A DNA stretch of 64,000 nt from Synechococcus sp. CC9605. Its GTDB lineage: Bacteria > Cyanobacteriota > Cyanobacteriia > PCC-6307 > Cyanobiaceae. The translations under genes were made by a program, and so were the position numbers. The stretch's first letter is position 1. Each line of letters starts with the position of its first letter. The stretch lies in contig NC_007516.1 in assembly GCF_000012625.1 (NCBI RefSeq), positions 2,418,001 to 2,482,000 of the forward strand, given 5' to 3'. Below, piece by piece: positions 36,821 to 46,250 of the stretch. Under the pieces are notes generated by a model. The model saw only the letters and a list, made by a program, of their open reading frames with translations, did not search any database and was not told the DNA's origin.

Positions 36821-39052
36821 ATGACCAACTCACCCCGCAGTGTGCGCAGCCAGTGCCCCTACTGCGGCGTGGGTTGTGGTCTGGAGCTCTTGCCTCCTGC
36901 CGTGAAGGGTGAGGCCGTGAAGCGGGATGCTGAGGGCAACCCGATGTGGAACGCCCGCGGCGACCGCGAACACCCCTCCAGCCTTGGCCAGGTCTGCATC
37001 AAGGGCGCCACCATCGGCGAAACCCTGGCCCCAGGCCGCCTGCGCCAACCCCTGTTCCGCCAGACCCTCGAGGACGACTTCGCGCCGATCAGCTGGGACG
37101 ACGCCCTCAACAAAATCACCGGCCAGATCAAGGCGAGCGTGGCCCGGCGCGGCAACGCCGATGGCATTGCCATGTACGGCTCCGGTCAGTTCCACACCGA
37201 GGATTACTACCTCGCCCAGAAACTGCTGAAAGGGGCCCTGGGCACCAACAATTTCGACGCCAACTCGCGGCTGTGCATGAGCTCAGCGGTGGCGGGCTAC
37301 ACCCGCAGCCTGGGCTCCGATGGTCCCCCCTGCAGCTATGAGGACCTCGACCACTGCTCAGTGGCTTTTCTGATCGGCACCAACACGGCCGAATGCCATC
37401 CGGTGCTCTTCCAGAGGCTGCTGAAGCGAAAACGAAAGAACCCTGGCAGAGTCAAGATCGTGGTGGTGGATCCACGCCGCACTGACACCGCCAAGGCCGC
37501 CGATATCCACTTGCCGATTGCACCGGGCAGCGACCTGGCCCTGCTGCATGGCATTGCCCACTTGGTGCTGCGCGAAAACGGCCAGGATCCGGCCTTCATC
37601 GACGACCACACCGAGAATTACGACTCCTTTTTTGACGTCGCCGCCCGTTGGACCCCCAGGCGGGTGGCCCGGTTCTGCAACATCCCCGAAAAACGCCTGC
37701 GGGAAGCGGCGGCTCTGTTCCACCGGCGCGAGAAGGTGCTCAGCCTCTGGTCAATGGGGGTGAACCAACGCCGTGAAGGAACGGCCGTGGTGCAGGGGTT
37801 GATCAATCTGCATCTGCTCACCGGCCAGATCGGCAAGCAAGGAGCGGGCCCGTTTTCCCTCACAGGCCAACCCAACGCCATGGGCGGACGCGAGGCCGGA
37901 GGCCTGGCCCACCTGCTGCCGGGCTACCGCCTGGTGGCCAACGCCGAACACCGCGCCGAGGTGGAACAGGCCTGGCAACTGCCGGCAGGACAGATCAACG
38001 CCAAGCCCGGATTGGCGGCCTGGCAGCAGATCGAAGCCATGGAACAGGGGGCGCTGGATCTGTGGTGGGTGGCCGCCACCAACCCCCTGGTGAGCCTCCC
38101 GGATCTCGACCGGGTGAAGTCAGCCATGCAGAAGTGCCCGCTGGTGGTGGTGAGCGAGGCCTACGCCGACTCGGAAACATCCCACTACGCGCACCTGATT
38201 TTGCCCGCAGCCCAGTGGAGCGAGAAGGCTGGCGCCATGACCAATTCCGAACGTCGGGTCACCTACTGCCCGGCCTACCGACGCCGCTTCGGCGAGAGCC
38301 GTCCGGACTGGGAGGTGTTTGCCGAGGTGGGCCGCCGCCTGGGCTACAGCGAGCAGTTCAACTTCGAATCAGCAGCTGAGGTGTACGCCGAATTTACGGC
38401 TCTCACCCAGGGCAGGCTTTGCGATGTAAGCGGCCTCAGCCATGAACTGCTAGAAGACGAAGGACCGCAGCAATGGCCCTATCCCAGCGGCAGCACCCCC
38501 ACCACAGCAGCCAAACGCCTCTACGAAAACCATCAGTTCGCCACCCCCAACAAACGCGCCCGCTTCAGCACCGATCAACCGCTGGGACTGGCGGAACCCC
38601 CCTGCGACACCTATCCGCTGGTGCTGACGGTGGGCCGCTACCTGGGCCAGTGGCACACGATGACCCGCACCGGCAAGGTGGAACGGCTGATGAAACAGCA
38701 TCCCGAGCCGCTGCTGGAGATTCACCCCGGTGACGCTCAGGATCTGAAACTGCGCAACGGCGAACTGGCAGCGATCAGTTCACGCCGCGGCCACCTCACC
38801 GCCACGGTGAAAGTCACTGATCGCATCCGGCGTGGATCGGTCTTCCTGCCGATGCACTGGGGATTCACCCAGGAGAAGGCCTGCGAAGCCAACACCCTTA
38901 TGCACGACGAAGCCTGCCCGGTGTCGAAGCAGCCTGAACTCAAGGCCTGCGCGGTGATCGTGGCTCCCGCCGTCTCGGTGGTAAAGCCCATTGAACAGCA
39001 GAAAGGACGATTGGAGGCTCTACGCCGGCTGCTCACACCAGCACTTCGCTGA
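36821..39052 (+). CDS. narB: ferredoxin-dependent assimilatory nitrate reductase NarB
   Basis: A 743-residue molybdopterin oxidoreductase. The N-terminal [4Fe-4S] ligands are Cys12, Cys15, Cys19 (CPYCGVGC) and Cys59 (QVCIKG). Cys152 in SRLCMSS is the probable molybdenum ligand. SMGVNQRREGT and the C-terminal MoCo-binding domain (PMHWGFTQEKACEANTL) complete the family features. Its 3' end overlaps narM on the other strand by 20 bases. Confidence 0.96.
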   Translation: MTNSPRSVRSQCPYCGVGCGLELLPPAVKGEAVKRDAEGNPMWNARGDREHPSSLGQVCIKGATIGETLAPGRLRQPLFRQTLEDDFAPISWDDALNKITGQIKASVARRGNADGIAMYGSGQFHTEDYYLAQKLLKGALGTNNFDANSRLCMSSAVAGYTRSLGSDGPPCSYEDLDHCSVAFLIGTNTAECHPVLFQRLLKRKRKNPGRVKIVVVDPRRTDTAKAADIHLPIAPGSDLALLHGIAHLVLRENGQDPAFIDDHTENYDSFFDVAARWTPRRVARFCNIPEKRLREAAALFHRREKVLSLWSMGVNQRREGTAVVQGLINLHLLTGQIGKQGAGPFSLTGQPNAMGGREAGGLAHLLPGYRLVANAEHRAEVEQAWQLPAGQINAKPGLAAWQQIEAMEQGALDLWWVAATNPLVSLPDLDRVKSAMQKCPLVVVSEAYADSETSHYAHLILPAAQWSEKAGAMTNSERRVTYCPAYRRRFGESRPDWEVFAEVGRRLGYSEQFNFESAAEVYAEFTALTQGRLCDVSGLSHELLEDEGPQQWPYPSGSTPTTAAKRLYENHQFATPNKRARFSTDQPLGLAEPPCDTYPLVLTVGRYLGQWHTMTRTGKVERLMKQHPEPLLEIHPGDAQDLKLRNGELAAISSRRGHLTATVKVTDRIRRGSVFLPMHWGFTQEKACEANTLMHDEACPVSKQPELKACAVIVAPAVSVVKPIEQQKGRLEALRRLLTPALR

Positions 39053-39500
39053 AGGCTGCATCAAGGTTGTGGTGGTCGTGCCCCGGCCGGGCCAACTTGC
39101 ACAAGGCAAAGCGATCCAGCTCACTGAGCTGGGTCCACTGCTCCAGGGTCAGCGCCACACCCCGCACTGTGGCCGCCTCCTGCACCAGAGCGGGCAGCTC
39201 TGCCTGCTGTTGCCAGGGGGCACCACTCACCGGTGGCAGATCCTTGGCCATGCCATCGGCCATGGGGCGCGTGCAATCGCGCAGGTGTTGGCGAAGCTGC
39301 TCGAGGGCATCAGCCGCATCCGGCCAATCCACCAGGGCTTGGCGTTGCTCCTGGGAAAGCTCAAGCCAGTGGCTGAGCTTCAACTTCACCCCACATAGAT
39401 CCAATTTGCGTCTCACACACAGGGGGATGCAGCGCCAGTTGCCGATGAAGTCCTGCTCAAAAGCAAAGCAATGGCTGGCGGAATCACGACGGCTGGACAT
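39033..39500 (-). CDS. narM: nitrate-reductase-associated protein NarM
   Basis: A 155-residue protein with the conserved HCFAFEQDFIGNWRCIPLCVRRKLDLCGVKL block, here split, around residues 10-40, diagnostic of the cyanobacterial nitrate-reductase-associated family. NarM is required for nitrate reductase activity in Synechococcus elongatus, where it is thought to aid NarB maturation. ATG at 39500 is preferred over a TTG at 39503. It is convergent with narB. Confidence 0.88.
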   Translation of the reverse strand: MSSRRDSASHCFAFEQDFIGNWRCIPLCVRRKLDLCGVKLKLSHWLELSQEQRQALVDWPDAADALEQLRQHLRDCTRPMADGMAKDLPPVSGAPWQQQAELPALVQEAATVRGVALTLEQWTQLSELDRFALCKLARPGHDHHNLDAAFSEVLV

Positions 39501-39583
39501 CAACCAAAGCCTTGATCGGTGTCAATGATGACAACGGAAGCCCACGAAAACAGGGATGTTTATACGGATACAAAACTCAGTTC

Positions 39584-39754
39584 GTGCGCTTCGCCCTCTC
39601 CCTTGGATTGTTGCTGGGAATGTCCCATGGATGGGTCACAGCTGAAGGACTCCAACAGCAACCTGTGAAGGGCTTTGATTCCATAGAAACTGTTAATTCC
39701 GCTACACAATCCAACCCATTCAGTAGCCGTTCACACCAATTTTTTCCATACTGA
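39584..39754 (+). CDS. possible small secreted peptide
   Basis: A 56-codon frame that can start at GTG 39584 and would give a signal-peptide-like RFALSLGLLLGMSHGWVTAEG followed by a short polar tail. The frame extends to a TTG at 39512. I see no known family and no strong ribosome site. It fills the gap between narM and the next small gene. Confidence 0.3.
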   Translation: MRFALSLGLLLGMSHGWVTAEGLQQQPVKGFDSIETVNSATQSNPFSSRSHQFFPY

Positions 39755-39778
39755 AGCCCTGTTCAAAGAGTTTCTGCC

Positions 39779-40090
39779 GTGACCAGCAGCATCTCGTCCG
39801 CTTCCGGCCGCAGCCCCATCACCCTAGCTGCCGGTTTCCTGGGGGCTTTCATCGTTGGTTCCCTTGCCGTGCAACTGGTGCGCAGTCAGACGGCCGCCGT
39901 TCTGGCGGGCGCCGCTGGCGTTGAACCGGTGATCGCCGGTCCTGCCGCTCATTGGGCTCGCTTGGCCGAGCGCGACATCGCAAGTGCCAACACAGACGCA
40001 ACGGCCCAACCCGCTGCTGCCATCCTGCCCGCCGTTGAGCCTGTTGTGGGCTCCGAAGCCACCCTCTGGTCTGCCTTCGGCGAGCGCTGA
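39779..40090 (+). CDS. small membrane-anchored hypothetical protein
   Basis: A 103-residue protein starting with GTG. One hydrophobic segment (ITLAAGFLGAFIVGSLAVQLV, split, residues about 14-34) is followed by an alanine-rich soluble tail. No family is recognised. It precedes the exported carbonic anhydrase by about 50 bases on the same strand, so co-expression is possible. Confidence 0.5.
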   Translation: MTSSISSASGRSPITLAAGFLGAFIVGSLAVQLVRSQTAAVLAGAAGVEPVIAGPAAHWARLAERDIASANTDATAQPAAAILPAVEPVVGSEATLWSAFGER

Positions 40091-40142
40091 TCGCACTGCC
40101 CGCGTAGCACAGCCCACCAGCCGGCCCGCATAAGGTGCCGGC

Positions 40143-40841
40143 ATGGGGATTCAGCGCCGTCACTTCCTCCAGCGAACGGGCGGCCTGGCCTTGGCCTACC
40201 TGATGCAAGCGCGCCCCGTTGAGGCAGCAGAGGAGGGGTTCTGCATCCCGAATGATCCACTCGAGGCCCTGATGGCGGGGAACCGCCGGTTTGCCGAGGC
40301 CTGGCGCCGAGGCAAACAAGAAGACGGAACGACGCTCCGAACGGCGGATCCCGACCTGCGCTGCTTCAACTCCCCCAGGGCGTTGGCCACCAGCCAACAT
40401 CCCTGGGCCACCGTGCTCACCTGCTCTGATTCACGGGTATCGCCGAGCTGGGTGTTCGACACCACCCCTGGCGAGCTGTTCGTGATCCGCAACGCCGGCA
40501 ACACCGCATTCACCGAAGCCATTGCCTCCATTGAGTACGGCGTCGGCGTTCTCAAGACTCCGCTGCTAGTGGTGATGGGTCACAGTGGCTGCGGAGCAGT
40601 CACGGCGGCGATGGACGTCAATCCGCTGACACCTTCCCTGGACCGGCTGATCCAGCCCATCCGGGAGAACATCAACGGCAGCAGCGATCTCGAGGACGCC
40701 GTGAAGCGCAACGCCCTCGCCAGCGCCTCAACCTTGATTCAACGCAGCACCGTTCTGGCCGATGCCAAAGCCAGCGGTGCGCTGAAACTGGTGGTGGGTT
40801 GTTTCCAACTCAGCAGCGGTGTTGTGAGATTGATCGAATGA
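40143..40841 (+). CDS. exported beta-class carbonic anhydrase
   Basis: A 232-residue beta-carbonic anhydrase. Zinc ligands Cys94, His147 and Cys150 (TCSDSR, MGHSGCG) and the Asp96-Arg98 dyad are intact. The N-terminus [20 protein letters not shown] resembles a Tat signal peptide, and VEAAEEG could be the cleavage region, so it probably works outside the cytoplasm. The gene overlaps moaC by four bases, an unexpected partner for nitrate and molybdenum cofactor genes. Confidence 0.87.
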   Translation: MGIQRRHFLQRTGGLALAYLMQARPVEAAEEGFCIPNDPLEALMAGNRRFAEAWRRGKQEDGTTLRTADPDLRCFNSPRALATSQHPWATVLTCSDSRVSPSWVFDTTPGELFVIRNAGNTAFTEAIASIEYGVGVLKTPLLVVMGHSGCGAVTAAMDVNPLTPSLDRLIQPIRENINGSSDLEDAVKRNALASASTLIQRSTVLADAKASGALKLVVGCFQLSSGVVRLIE

Positions 40842-41314
40842 CGCACGACCTGAGTCATCTGAACCAGCAAGGCGAGGTTCACATGGTGGACGTGGGGGAC
40901 CGTCTGGCCACCCACCGCGAAGCCCATGCCCGGGGCGCCATTCGCATGGACGCCACAACCCTCGGCCTGATCCAGCGGGGCGAGACACCAAAAGGAGATC
41001 TGCTGGCGGTCGCCCGAGTGGCAGCGATCCAGGCGGCCAAACGCACCTGGGAGCTGATTCCCCTGTGCCATCCCCTACCACTCAGTGGCATGGATGTGTC
41101 GATCGACGCCGACGCCTCCCTGCCTGGCCTGGTGGTCCACTGCCGTTGCCGCACCACGGGCCAGACCGGGGTGGAAATGGAAGCGATGACGGCCGTGTCC
41201 GTGGGGCTGCTGACCCTTTACGACATGCTCAAGGCGGTTGATCCAGCCATGACGATCGAGGCGATCCAGCTGGAGTTCAAGGAAGGAGGGCGGAACGGTG
41301 TCTGGAAACGCTGA
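40838..41314 (+). CDS. moaC: cyclic pyranopterin monophosphate synthase MoaC
   Basis: A 158-residue enzyme completing the first stage of molybdenum cofactor synthesis after MoaA. Conserved stretches are [30 protein letters not shown] and [23 protein letters not shown], here split. The ATG at 40838 overlaps the carbonic anhydrase stop (ATGA). Its 3' end overlaps the moeA GTG start by 17 bases. Confidence 0.95.
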   Translation: MTHDLSHLNQQGEVHMVDVGDRLATHREAHARGAIRMDATTLGLIQRGETPKGDLLAVARVAAIQAAKRTWELIPLCHPLPLSGMDVSIDADASLPGLVVHCRCRTTGQTGVEMEAMTAVSVGLLTLYDMLKAVDPAMTIEAIQLEFKEGGRNGVWKR

Positions 41315-42548
41315 GCCCTACGGACGCGAAGGGCTACCCCTCGAAGAGGCACGTCGACGGGTTCTTGCGGCGCTTCAGCAGATCACTGCCAGCCAAACAG
41401 TGCCGCTGCAGCAGGCCCTCGGCCTGGTGAGCGCTGCGGATGTGCTGGCCAGCGCGGCCGTTCCGGGGTTTCGGGCCTCGATCATGGACGGCTACGCCCT
41501 GGGGCAGAGCCACCAGCCCAAACCTGGGGACACCTGGCAACTGAAGGGACGCTCCGCTGCCGGCCAGCCCTTCAACGGAAACCTGGCCACCGGCGATGCG
41601 ATCCGCATCCTCACCGGCGCTCCACTGCCGGATGATTGCGGCTGGGTGCTGCCCCAGGAACTGATCTCCGTTGACGGCACCAGCCTCCAGCTGGTGAAAG
41701 AGGCGTCGGATCGTCCCTGGATTCGCCCCGAGGATGAGGAATGCCGACCGGGAGACCTGCTGCTGGCCGCTGGACAGCGCCTCGGTGCCGCCGATCTCGC
41801 ACGCCTTGCCAGCTGCGGCATCGCCGCCCTAACCGTTGCTAAGCAACCCCGCATCGGGCTGCTGATCAGCGGGGACGAGCTGGTGCCTCCTGGAACAGCG
41901 CGGCAACCCGGTGCCATCTGGGAGAGCAACGGCACGCTTCTGGAGACAATGCTCCGGGCCCTCGGGCAATCGGTGACCCAGCGACGGGTGGTGGCCGATC
42001 AACCCGACGCCCTGCGACAGGCCCTGCTGGATCTGGCCCATGACTGCGACGTGGTGGTGAGCACCGGCGGCGTCTCCGCCGGCGACACCGATTGGATCCG
42101 ACCCCTGGTGGCGGAGCTGGGTGCTGTGGATTTCTGGAAACTGTTCCTACGCCCGGGGCGCCCCTTTGCCTTCGGCAGCATCGGTGAGGGCGTGCCGTTT
42201 TTTGGACTGCCGGGCAATCCCGTGGCGGCGGCGGTCACCGCCCTGCAACTGCTCTGGCCCGCCCTGCAGGTTCTTGAGGGCCAGAGCGAACCGGAGCTGT
42301 TCCCCCGGGTGATGGTGGAACTGGCCGACCCGTTGTCCCGCCGACCGGGACGGCCGGAATTGGCTCGGGCCCGCCTCGACACCAACGCCGCAGGAACGCT
42401 GCTGGCACGGGTGGATGGCTCGCAGGCCTCGTCCAGGATCGGTTCCCTGCAACAGGCCGATCTGCTGCTGGAACTGCCCGCGGATGCCGGCCCGCTCGAA
42501 AGCGGCACCCGTCTCTGGGCCCAGGTGATTCGTCAGCGGATTTTCTAA
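41298..42548 (+). CDS. moeA: molybdopterin molybdenumtransferase MoeA
   Basis: A 416-residue MoeA/gephyrin-type protein. Markers are [34 protein letters not shown], the [13 protein letters not shown] loop and [11 protein letters not shown]. It inserts molybdate into adenylylated molybdopterin. It starts with GTG inside the end of moaC. Its stop overlaps a convergent DUF3598-like gene by four bases. Confidence 0.93.
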   Translation: MSGNAEPYGREGLPLEEARRRVLAALQQITASQTVPLQQALGLVSAADVLASAAVPGFRASIMDGYALGQSHQPKPGDTWQLKGRSAAGQPFNGNLATGDAIRILTGAPLPDDCGWVLPQELISVDGTSLQLVKEASDRPWIRPEDEECRPGDLLLAAGQRLGAADLARLASCGIAALTVAKQPRIGLLISGDELVPPGTARQPGAIWESNGTLLETMLRALGQSVTQRRVVADQPDALRQALLDLAHDCDVVVSTGGVSAGDTDWIRPLVAELGAVDFWKLFLRPGRPFAFGSIGEGVPFFGLPGNPVAAAVTALQLLWPALQVLEGQSEPELFPRVMVELADPLSRRPGRPELARARLDTNAAGTLLARVDGSQASSRIGSLQQADLLLELPADAGPLESGTRLWAQVIRQRIF

Positions 42549-43342
42549 GCCGGATCAGGCTGAAAGCAGCGTCGCTCCCAGGCCATGAGCTGGCCCGATG
42601 AATCGAAATGAATGCTGATCTGCTGAAACAGGTCAGCGCCGAGACGGCAACCGATCTCGAGGCTGAAGGGCTCCCTGTGGAGCTCACTGGGCACCGAAAA
42701 CACCAAGCCGTCGGGCATCACAGCTGAGCAGTCGTTGTACAACAGCTGGCTTGGATCGAACACCAGCGGAGCGGCGTCCTCAGCCTGGCCGTTCACCCCC
42801 GCCTGCGGCCTGAGCATCTGCCGCTCGCCACTCCATCCCTGCACCGTCGCCAGCAGGGCCTCGGGTGTCCCGCATGCGGGACGGTCGGGTTCGGGATCGG
42901 TGCTGTTCAAGCAACGGAAACCCACCGCCCCGACACGCTGCAAACGCCAGCCGCCATCAAGTGGTTCCCAGAGCAACACCAGCATCGAGCGGGAGCGACC
43001 GCAGAACATGTTGATCTCATGGCCGAAGCGGGGGCGATCGGGATCAAGCCCCAGGCTGGACTGACCGCCCGCCCCGGGAAACTGCCAGCAGCCACCACCG
43101 ACGTTGTAGGTGGCCCGACTGATGGGATAAGTGGCCTGGCCCCCGGGGGCAAAGGCCAGACCCGATCCATCCCACACCCCGTGGTCGTCATCGGAAAAGG
43201 AAATCGCGTAGGTGGTGGGATCGATCCGACGGGTCGGATGCTGCTGATCCAACCGACCGCTGCTGTCCCGCTCAAACCAATGGCCGCAGCCCTGCCATTG
43301 GCCGGCGAAATTGCGGCGGTTGAGGGTCCATTGATCGGTCAT
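42545..43342 (-). CDS. DUF3598-like cyanobacterial protein
   Basis: A 265-residue, probably all-beta protein beginning WTLNRRNFAGQWQGCGHWFERDSSG, with many Trp, Gly and Asp residues and a C-terminal SIHFDSSGQLMAWERR. The opening GxWxG segment recalls the lipocalin-like DUF3598 family of cyanobacteria. The assignment rests on overall pattern only. No signal peptide. It is convergent with moeA and divergent from the epimerase-like gene. Confidence 0.55.
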   Translation of the reverse strand: MTDQWTLNRRNFAGQWQGCGHWFERDSSGRLDQQHPTRRIDPTTYAISFSDDDHGVWDGSGLAFAPGGQATYPISRATYNVGGGCWQFPGAGGQSSLGLDPDRPRFGHEINMFCGRSRSMLVLLWEPLDGGWRLQRVGAVGFRCLNSTDPEPDRPACGTPEALLATVQGWSGERQMLRPQAGVNGQAEDAAPLVFDPSQLLYNDCSAVMPDGLVFSVPSELHREPFSLEIGCRLGADLFQQISIHFDSSGQLMAWERRCFQPDPA

Positions 43343-43401
43343 GTCCGTGACGGCATGGAACGGTCGGTCTCCTTAGGGTCGCCCCAACAGCCATCCCCGC
43401 C

Positions 43402-44265
43402 ATGGACCTGACGATCGTTGGCTGCGGCTATGTGGGGCTCGCCCTGGCGGAGCGGCTGCAACCAAAACGCCCCCAGCTGAAGCTGACGCTGACCACCACC
43501 AGCAGCGAACGGCTGGAGCAACTCAGCCCCCTCGCCGATCGGGTGGAACTGTGCGACGCCACAGACCCCGCGCAATTGCTGAACGCCCTGCAGCAAAGCA
43601 CCAATGCCGTGTTCTGCCTCGGACCAAAGGGAGATCGCCAGGTGGATGCCAACGGCTACCGCCACACCTTCGTCGACAGCTTCCGCTGCTTGACGTCGCT
43701 GTTGCCACAACTGCCGAAACTGCGGCAGATCGTCTACACGGGCAGTTGCTCGGTGTACGGCGATGCAGAGGGGGACTGGGTGGATGAGCAAACATCGCCA
43801 GCACCAGGCCGCGGCCATGGCAATGTTCTGCTGGAAGGCGAAGAACTGCTCAGCGGCATCAGCGACAGGCGGGTGTGCATCCTGCGCCTCGGAGCGCTCT
43901 ATGGCCCTGGCCGCGATCTCGATCGACGCCTGCGCGGGCTCGCCGGACTGGAACGCCCTGGCAGCGGAGCGACCTACAGCAACTGGCTGCATGTGGCGGA
44001 TGCCGCCGGTGCCCTGGAAGCAGCTCTCGATGCTGAATGGGCCGGACTGGTGAATGTGGTCAACGACGAGCCGATTCGGCTGCGGGACCTGGTGGGGCGC
44101 AGCCTGCAGCGCCAGGGCCTGGCCCCTGTGCACTGGCTTGGGCAGAACGGACCGGGTTCAGGGGGCCGACGGATTCGCAACACCCGACTCAAACAGCTGG
44201 GCTACCAGCTGCAGCACCCGCGCCTTGATCAGAGCGGCGTGTTGGCAGCCAGCCAGGTGCCCTGA
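43402..44265 (+). CDS. NAD(P)-binding epimerase-like SDR protein
   Basis: A 287-residue Rossmann protein of the extended or atypical SDR type (YeeZ-like). The nucleotide motif GCGYVG is at 7-12, and YTGSCSVYGD near 113-122 replaces the usual catalytic serine region. No YxxxK pair is evident, which is common in this subgroup. The substrate is unknown. Its 3' end overlaps moaE on the other strand by 37 bases. Confidence 0.75.
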   Translation: MDLTIVGCGYVGLALAERLQPKRPQLKLTLTTTSSERLEQLSPLADRVELCDATDPAQLLNALQQSTNAVFCLGPKGDRQVDANGYRHTFVDSFRCLTSLLPQLPKLRQIVYTGSCSVYGDAEGDWVDEQTSPAPGRGHGNVLLEGEELLSGISDRRVCILRLGALYGPGRDLDRRLRGLAGLERPGSGATYSNWLHVADAAGALEAALDAEWAGLVNVVNDEPIRLRDLVGRSLQRQGLAPVHWLGQNGPGSGGRRIRNTRLKQLGYQLQHPRLDQSGVLAASQVP

Positions 44266-44657
44266 CCCGCGCACCACTCCCGCTTCCAGAACGGGGCCTG
44301 GTGCTTGAGTTGCTCCAACAACGCGGCCGAGCAGCGCTGCGCCGCCCCACGACGATCGGCCTGCACCGCCACCAGCACGATCGGCTCACCGGGGGTGAGC
44401 TTACCCACCCGATGCAGCACCAAAAACGGCCCCGTCCGGTGCTCCTGCTGCAGGCGCTGCGCCATGGCCGTGATCTGACGTTCGCAAAGGCCGGGGAAGT
44501 GCTCCAGCTCCAATGCCTCCAAAGGCCGGCCATCCATGGTGGTGGGACGCACCCGACCAATAAAAATCGCCGCGGCCGCGGCATCCCCGCTCCAAAGCGC
44601 CAGCTGCTGCCAAGGATCAAAGGGATCCGGGCACACCTCCACACGGCAATCGGTCAC
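44229..44657 (-). CDS. moaE: molybdopterin synthase large subunit MoaE
   Basis: A 142-residue catalytic subunit that converts cyclic pyranopterin to molybdopterin with sulfur from MoaD. Family landmarks are GAAAIFIGRVR-like FIGRVRPT, LELEHFPGLCERQI, HRVGKLTPGE and APFWKREW, whose lysine is the probable active-site residue. It lies three bases downstream of moaD on the same strand. Confidence 0.93.
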   Translation of the reverse strand: MTDCRVEVCPDPFDPWQQLALWSGDAAAAAIFIGRVRPTTMDGRPLEALELEHFPGLCERQITAMAQRLQQEHRTGPFLVLHRVGKLTPGEPIVLVAVQADRRGAAQRCSAALLEQLKHQAPFWKREWCAGQGTWLAANTPL

Positions 44658-44660
44658 GCT

Positions 44661-44897
44661 TCAACCCCCCGTGAACGGTGGAAGAAAGGCCAGCTCATCA
44701 CCGGCCTGCAACGGCTGATTGGCACCAACCAACTCCTGGTTCACCGCAATGCTGATGCCCTCGAGCGGGCCAAGATCCAACTGGTTCCAGACCTCACGGG
44801 CCGTCGAGACGCCTGGCGTGAAAGGAAGGGAACGCTCGGCCCAACCGGCGCGTTCTCGCAGGGAAGCGAACAGCAGCACCTTCAGCACCACGTCCAT
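44661..44897 (-). CDS. moaD: molybdopterin synthase sulfur carrier MoaD
   Basis: A 78-residue ubiquitin-like ThiS/MoaD protein ending in Gly-Gly (residues 77-78), the site of thiocarboxylation. VLLFASLRERAGW and ELAFLPPFTGG are characteristic. It directly precedes moaE, as expected for the two subunits of molybdopterin synthase. Confidence 0.92.
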   Translation of the reverse strand: MDVVLKVLLFASLRERAGWAERSLPFTPGVSTAREVWNQLDLGPLEGISIAVNQELVGANQPLQAGDELAFLPPFTGG

Positions 44898-44942
44898 GGC
44901 AGCTGGAGCGGTTCTAGCGTCAAAGGGTTCCGTCGCTGTGCC

Positions 44943-45440
44943 ATGGGCCTGTCCATTGCCCTGCTCACCATCTCCGACTCACGCACCCTGGCGGACGACA
45001 GCAGCGGAGATCAGCTGCAGCGCAGCCTCGAAGACGCGGGGCATCACCTTCAGGAGCGACAACTCTGCCCGGATGATCGCTATCAGATCCGCCGTGAACT
45101 GAGCCGCTGGATCGCCGATCCTGAGGTTGATGTGGTGATCACCAGCGGCGGCACCGGTCTCACCGGCCGCGATGGCACCCCCGAAGCGGTGGCACCGCTG
45201 CTGGACAAAACAATCGAAGGATTCGGAGAACTGTTCCGCGTGCTCTCCTTCGAGAGCATCGGCACCAGCACCCTGCAAAGCCGCTGCCTTGCAGGCGTGG
45301 CCAACGGCACATTCGTGTTTGTGCTGCCGGGATCTCTTGATGCGGTGACCACCGCTTGGAACCGGCTCATCCGGGCTCAACTCGATACCGACACCCGACC
45401 GTGCAATCTGGCCCAGCTTCGGGCTCGCTTGAAGGAATAA
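44943..45440 (+). CDS. moaB: molybdopterin adenylyltransferase-like MoaB/Mog
   Basis: A 165-residue protein with the MoaB/Mog core: ALLTISDSRTLADDSSGD, VVITSGGTGLTGRDGTPEA and FVFVLPGSLDAV. It probably adenylylates molybdopterin before MoeA acts. The ATG at 44943 gives the normal family length; the frame is open upstream across moaD and moaE but that part is not protein-like. Divergent from moaD. Confidence 0.9.
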   Translation: MGLSIALLTISDSRTLADDSSGDQLQRSLEDAGHHLQERQLCPDDRYQIRRELSRWIADPEVDVVITSGGTGLTGRDGTPEAVAPLLDKTIEGFGELFRVLSFESIGTSTLQSRCLAGVANGTFVFVLPGSLDAVTTAWNRLIRAQLDTDTRPCNLAQLRARLKE

Positions 45441-45461
45441 AGCGGAATCGAGCGGAGCTGT

Positions 45462-46250
45462 TCAGAACGGAATCGGCATCGTGACCGCTGCAGGTGTGGG
45501 CCTGCAGGCTTCAACCTGATGATCAATCACCTCACCCACCACAACGATCGAGGGTGACTTGAAGGCCTCGGCTCGGCATTGATCGGCAATGTCAACCAAG
45601 CTGGCTTTGAGGCAGCGTTGCCCCGCCACCGTGCCCTGCTGGATCACCGCCACGGGGGTCGTCGCAGCCAAACCACCCGCCATCAGCTCTTCTGCGATCC
45701 GAGGCAAGTTGTGCAGCCCCATGTAGATCACCAATCCGTCACTGGCCGCAGCCAGAGCACGCCAATCCACGGAAGGACGGCGCTTGTCGATTTCCTCATG
45801 ACCGGTGACGAAGGTCACCGATGATCCCGCTCGCCGGTGGGTAACGGGAATTCCGGCGTAGGCAGGGGCAGCAATGCCAGCGGTAACACCAGGCACCACC
45901 TGAACAGGAATATTCCGCTCCGCCAGGTATGCGGCTTCTTCCCCTCCACGTCCAAACAGGAAGGGATCACCCCCCTTCAAGCGCACCACCGTGCTGTGCT
46001 TCTGGGCCATTTCAACCAGCACGGCATTGGTGCTGGGTTGTGGCACCGAATGATGTCCGCGACGCTTGCCGACAAAACGGCGTTCGCAGGTAGCCGGCAC
46101 AAGATCCAGCACTTCTTCGGGCACCAGCGAGTCGTACACCAGGGCATCGCAATGGCTCAGCAGCCGATGCGCCTTTAGCGTGAGCAACTCGGGATCGCCG
46201 GGACCAGCTCCCACCAGATAAACGGTTCCGGTTTGTTCAGCGGTGGTCAC
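45462..46250 (-). CDS. cobA: uroporphyrinogen-III C-methyltransferase (SUMT)
   Basis: A 262-residue SAM-dependent enzyme making precorrin-2 for siroheme and cobalamin. Motifs VGAGPGDPELLTLKA, VVRLKGGDPFLFGRGGEE and PGVTAGIAAPAYAGIPVTHR are diagnostic. It lacks the CysG dehydrogenase/chelatase domain. The adjacent CbiX-like gene overlaps its start by four bases. Siroheme is the cofactor of NirA just downstream. Confidence 0.93.
   Translation of the reverse strand: MTTAEQTGTVYLVGAGPGDPELLTLKAHRLLSHCDALVYDSLVPEEVLDLVPATCERRFVGKRRGHHSVPQPSTNAVLVEMAQKHSTVVRLKGGDPFLFGRGGEEAAYLAERNIPVQVVPGVTAGIAAPAYAGIPVTHRRAGSSVTFVTGHEEIDKRRPSVDWRALAAASDGLVIYMGLHNLPRIAEELMAGGLAATTPVAVIQQGTVAGQRCLKASLVDIADQCRAEAFKSPSIVVVGEVIDHQVEACRPTPAAVTMPIPF

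Noticed and set aside
35191-36828. A 545-codon open frame antisense to nrtP
   Set aside because: Low-complexity Gly/Glu/His-rich translation and complete overlap with a well-conserved permease show it to be a shadow.
43402-44265. Missing YxxxK in the epimerase-like SDR as evidence of inactivation
   Set aside because: Atypical SDR/YeeZ-like proteins usually lack this pair, so it is not a lesion.
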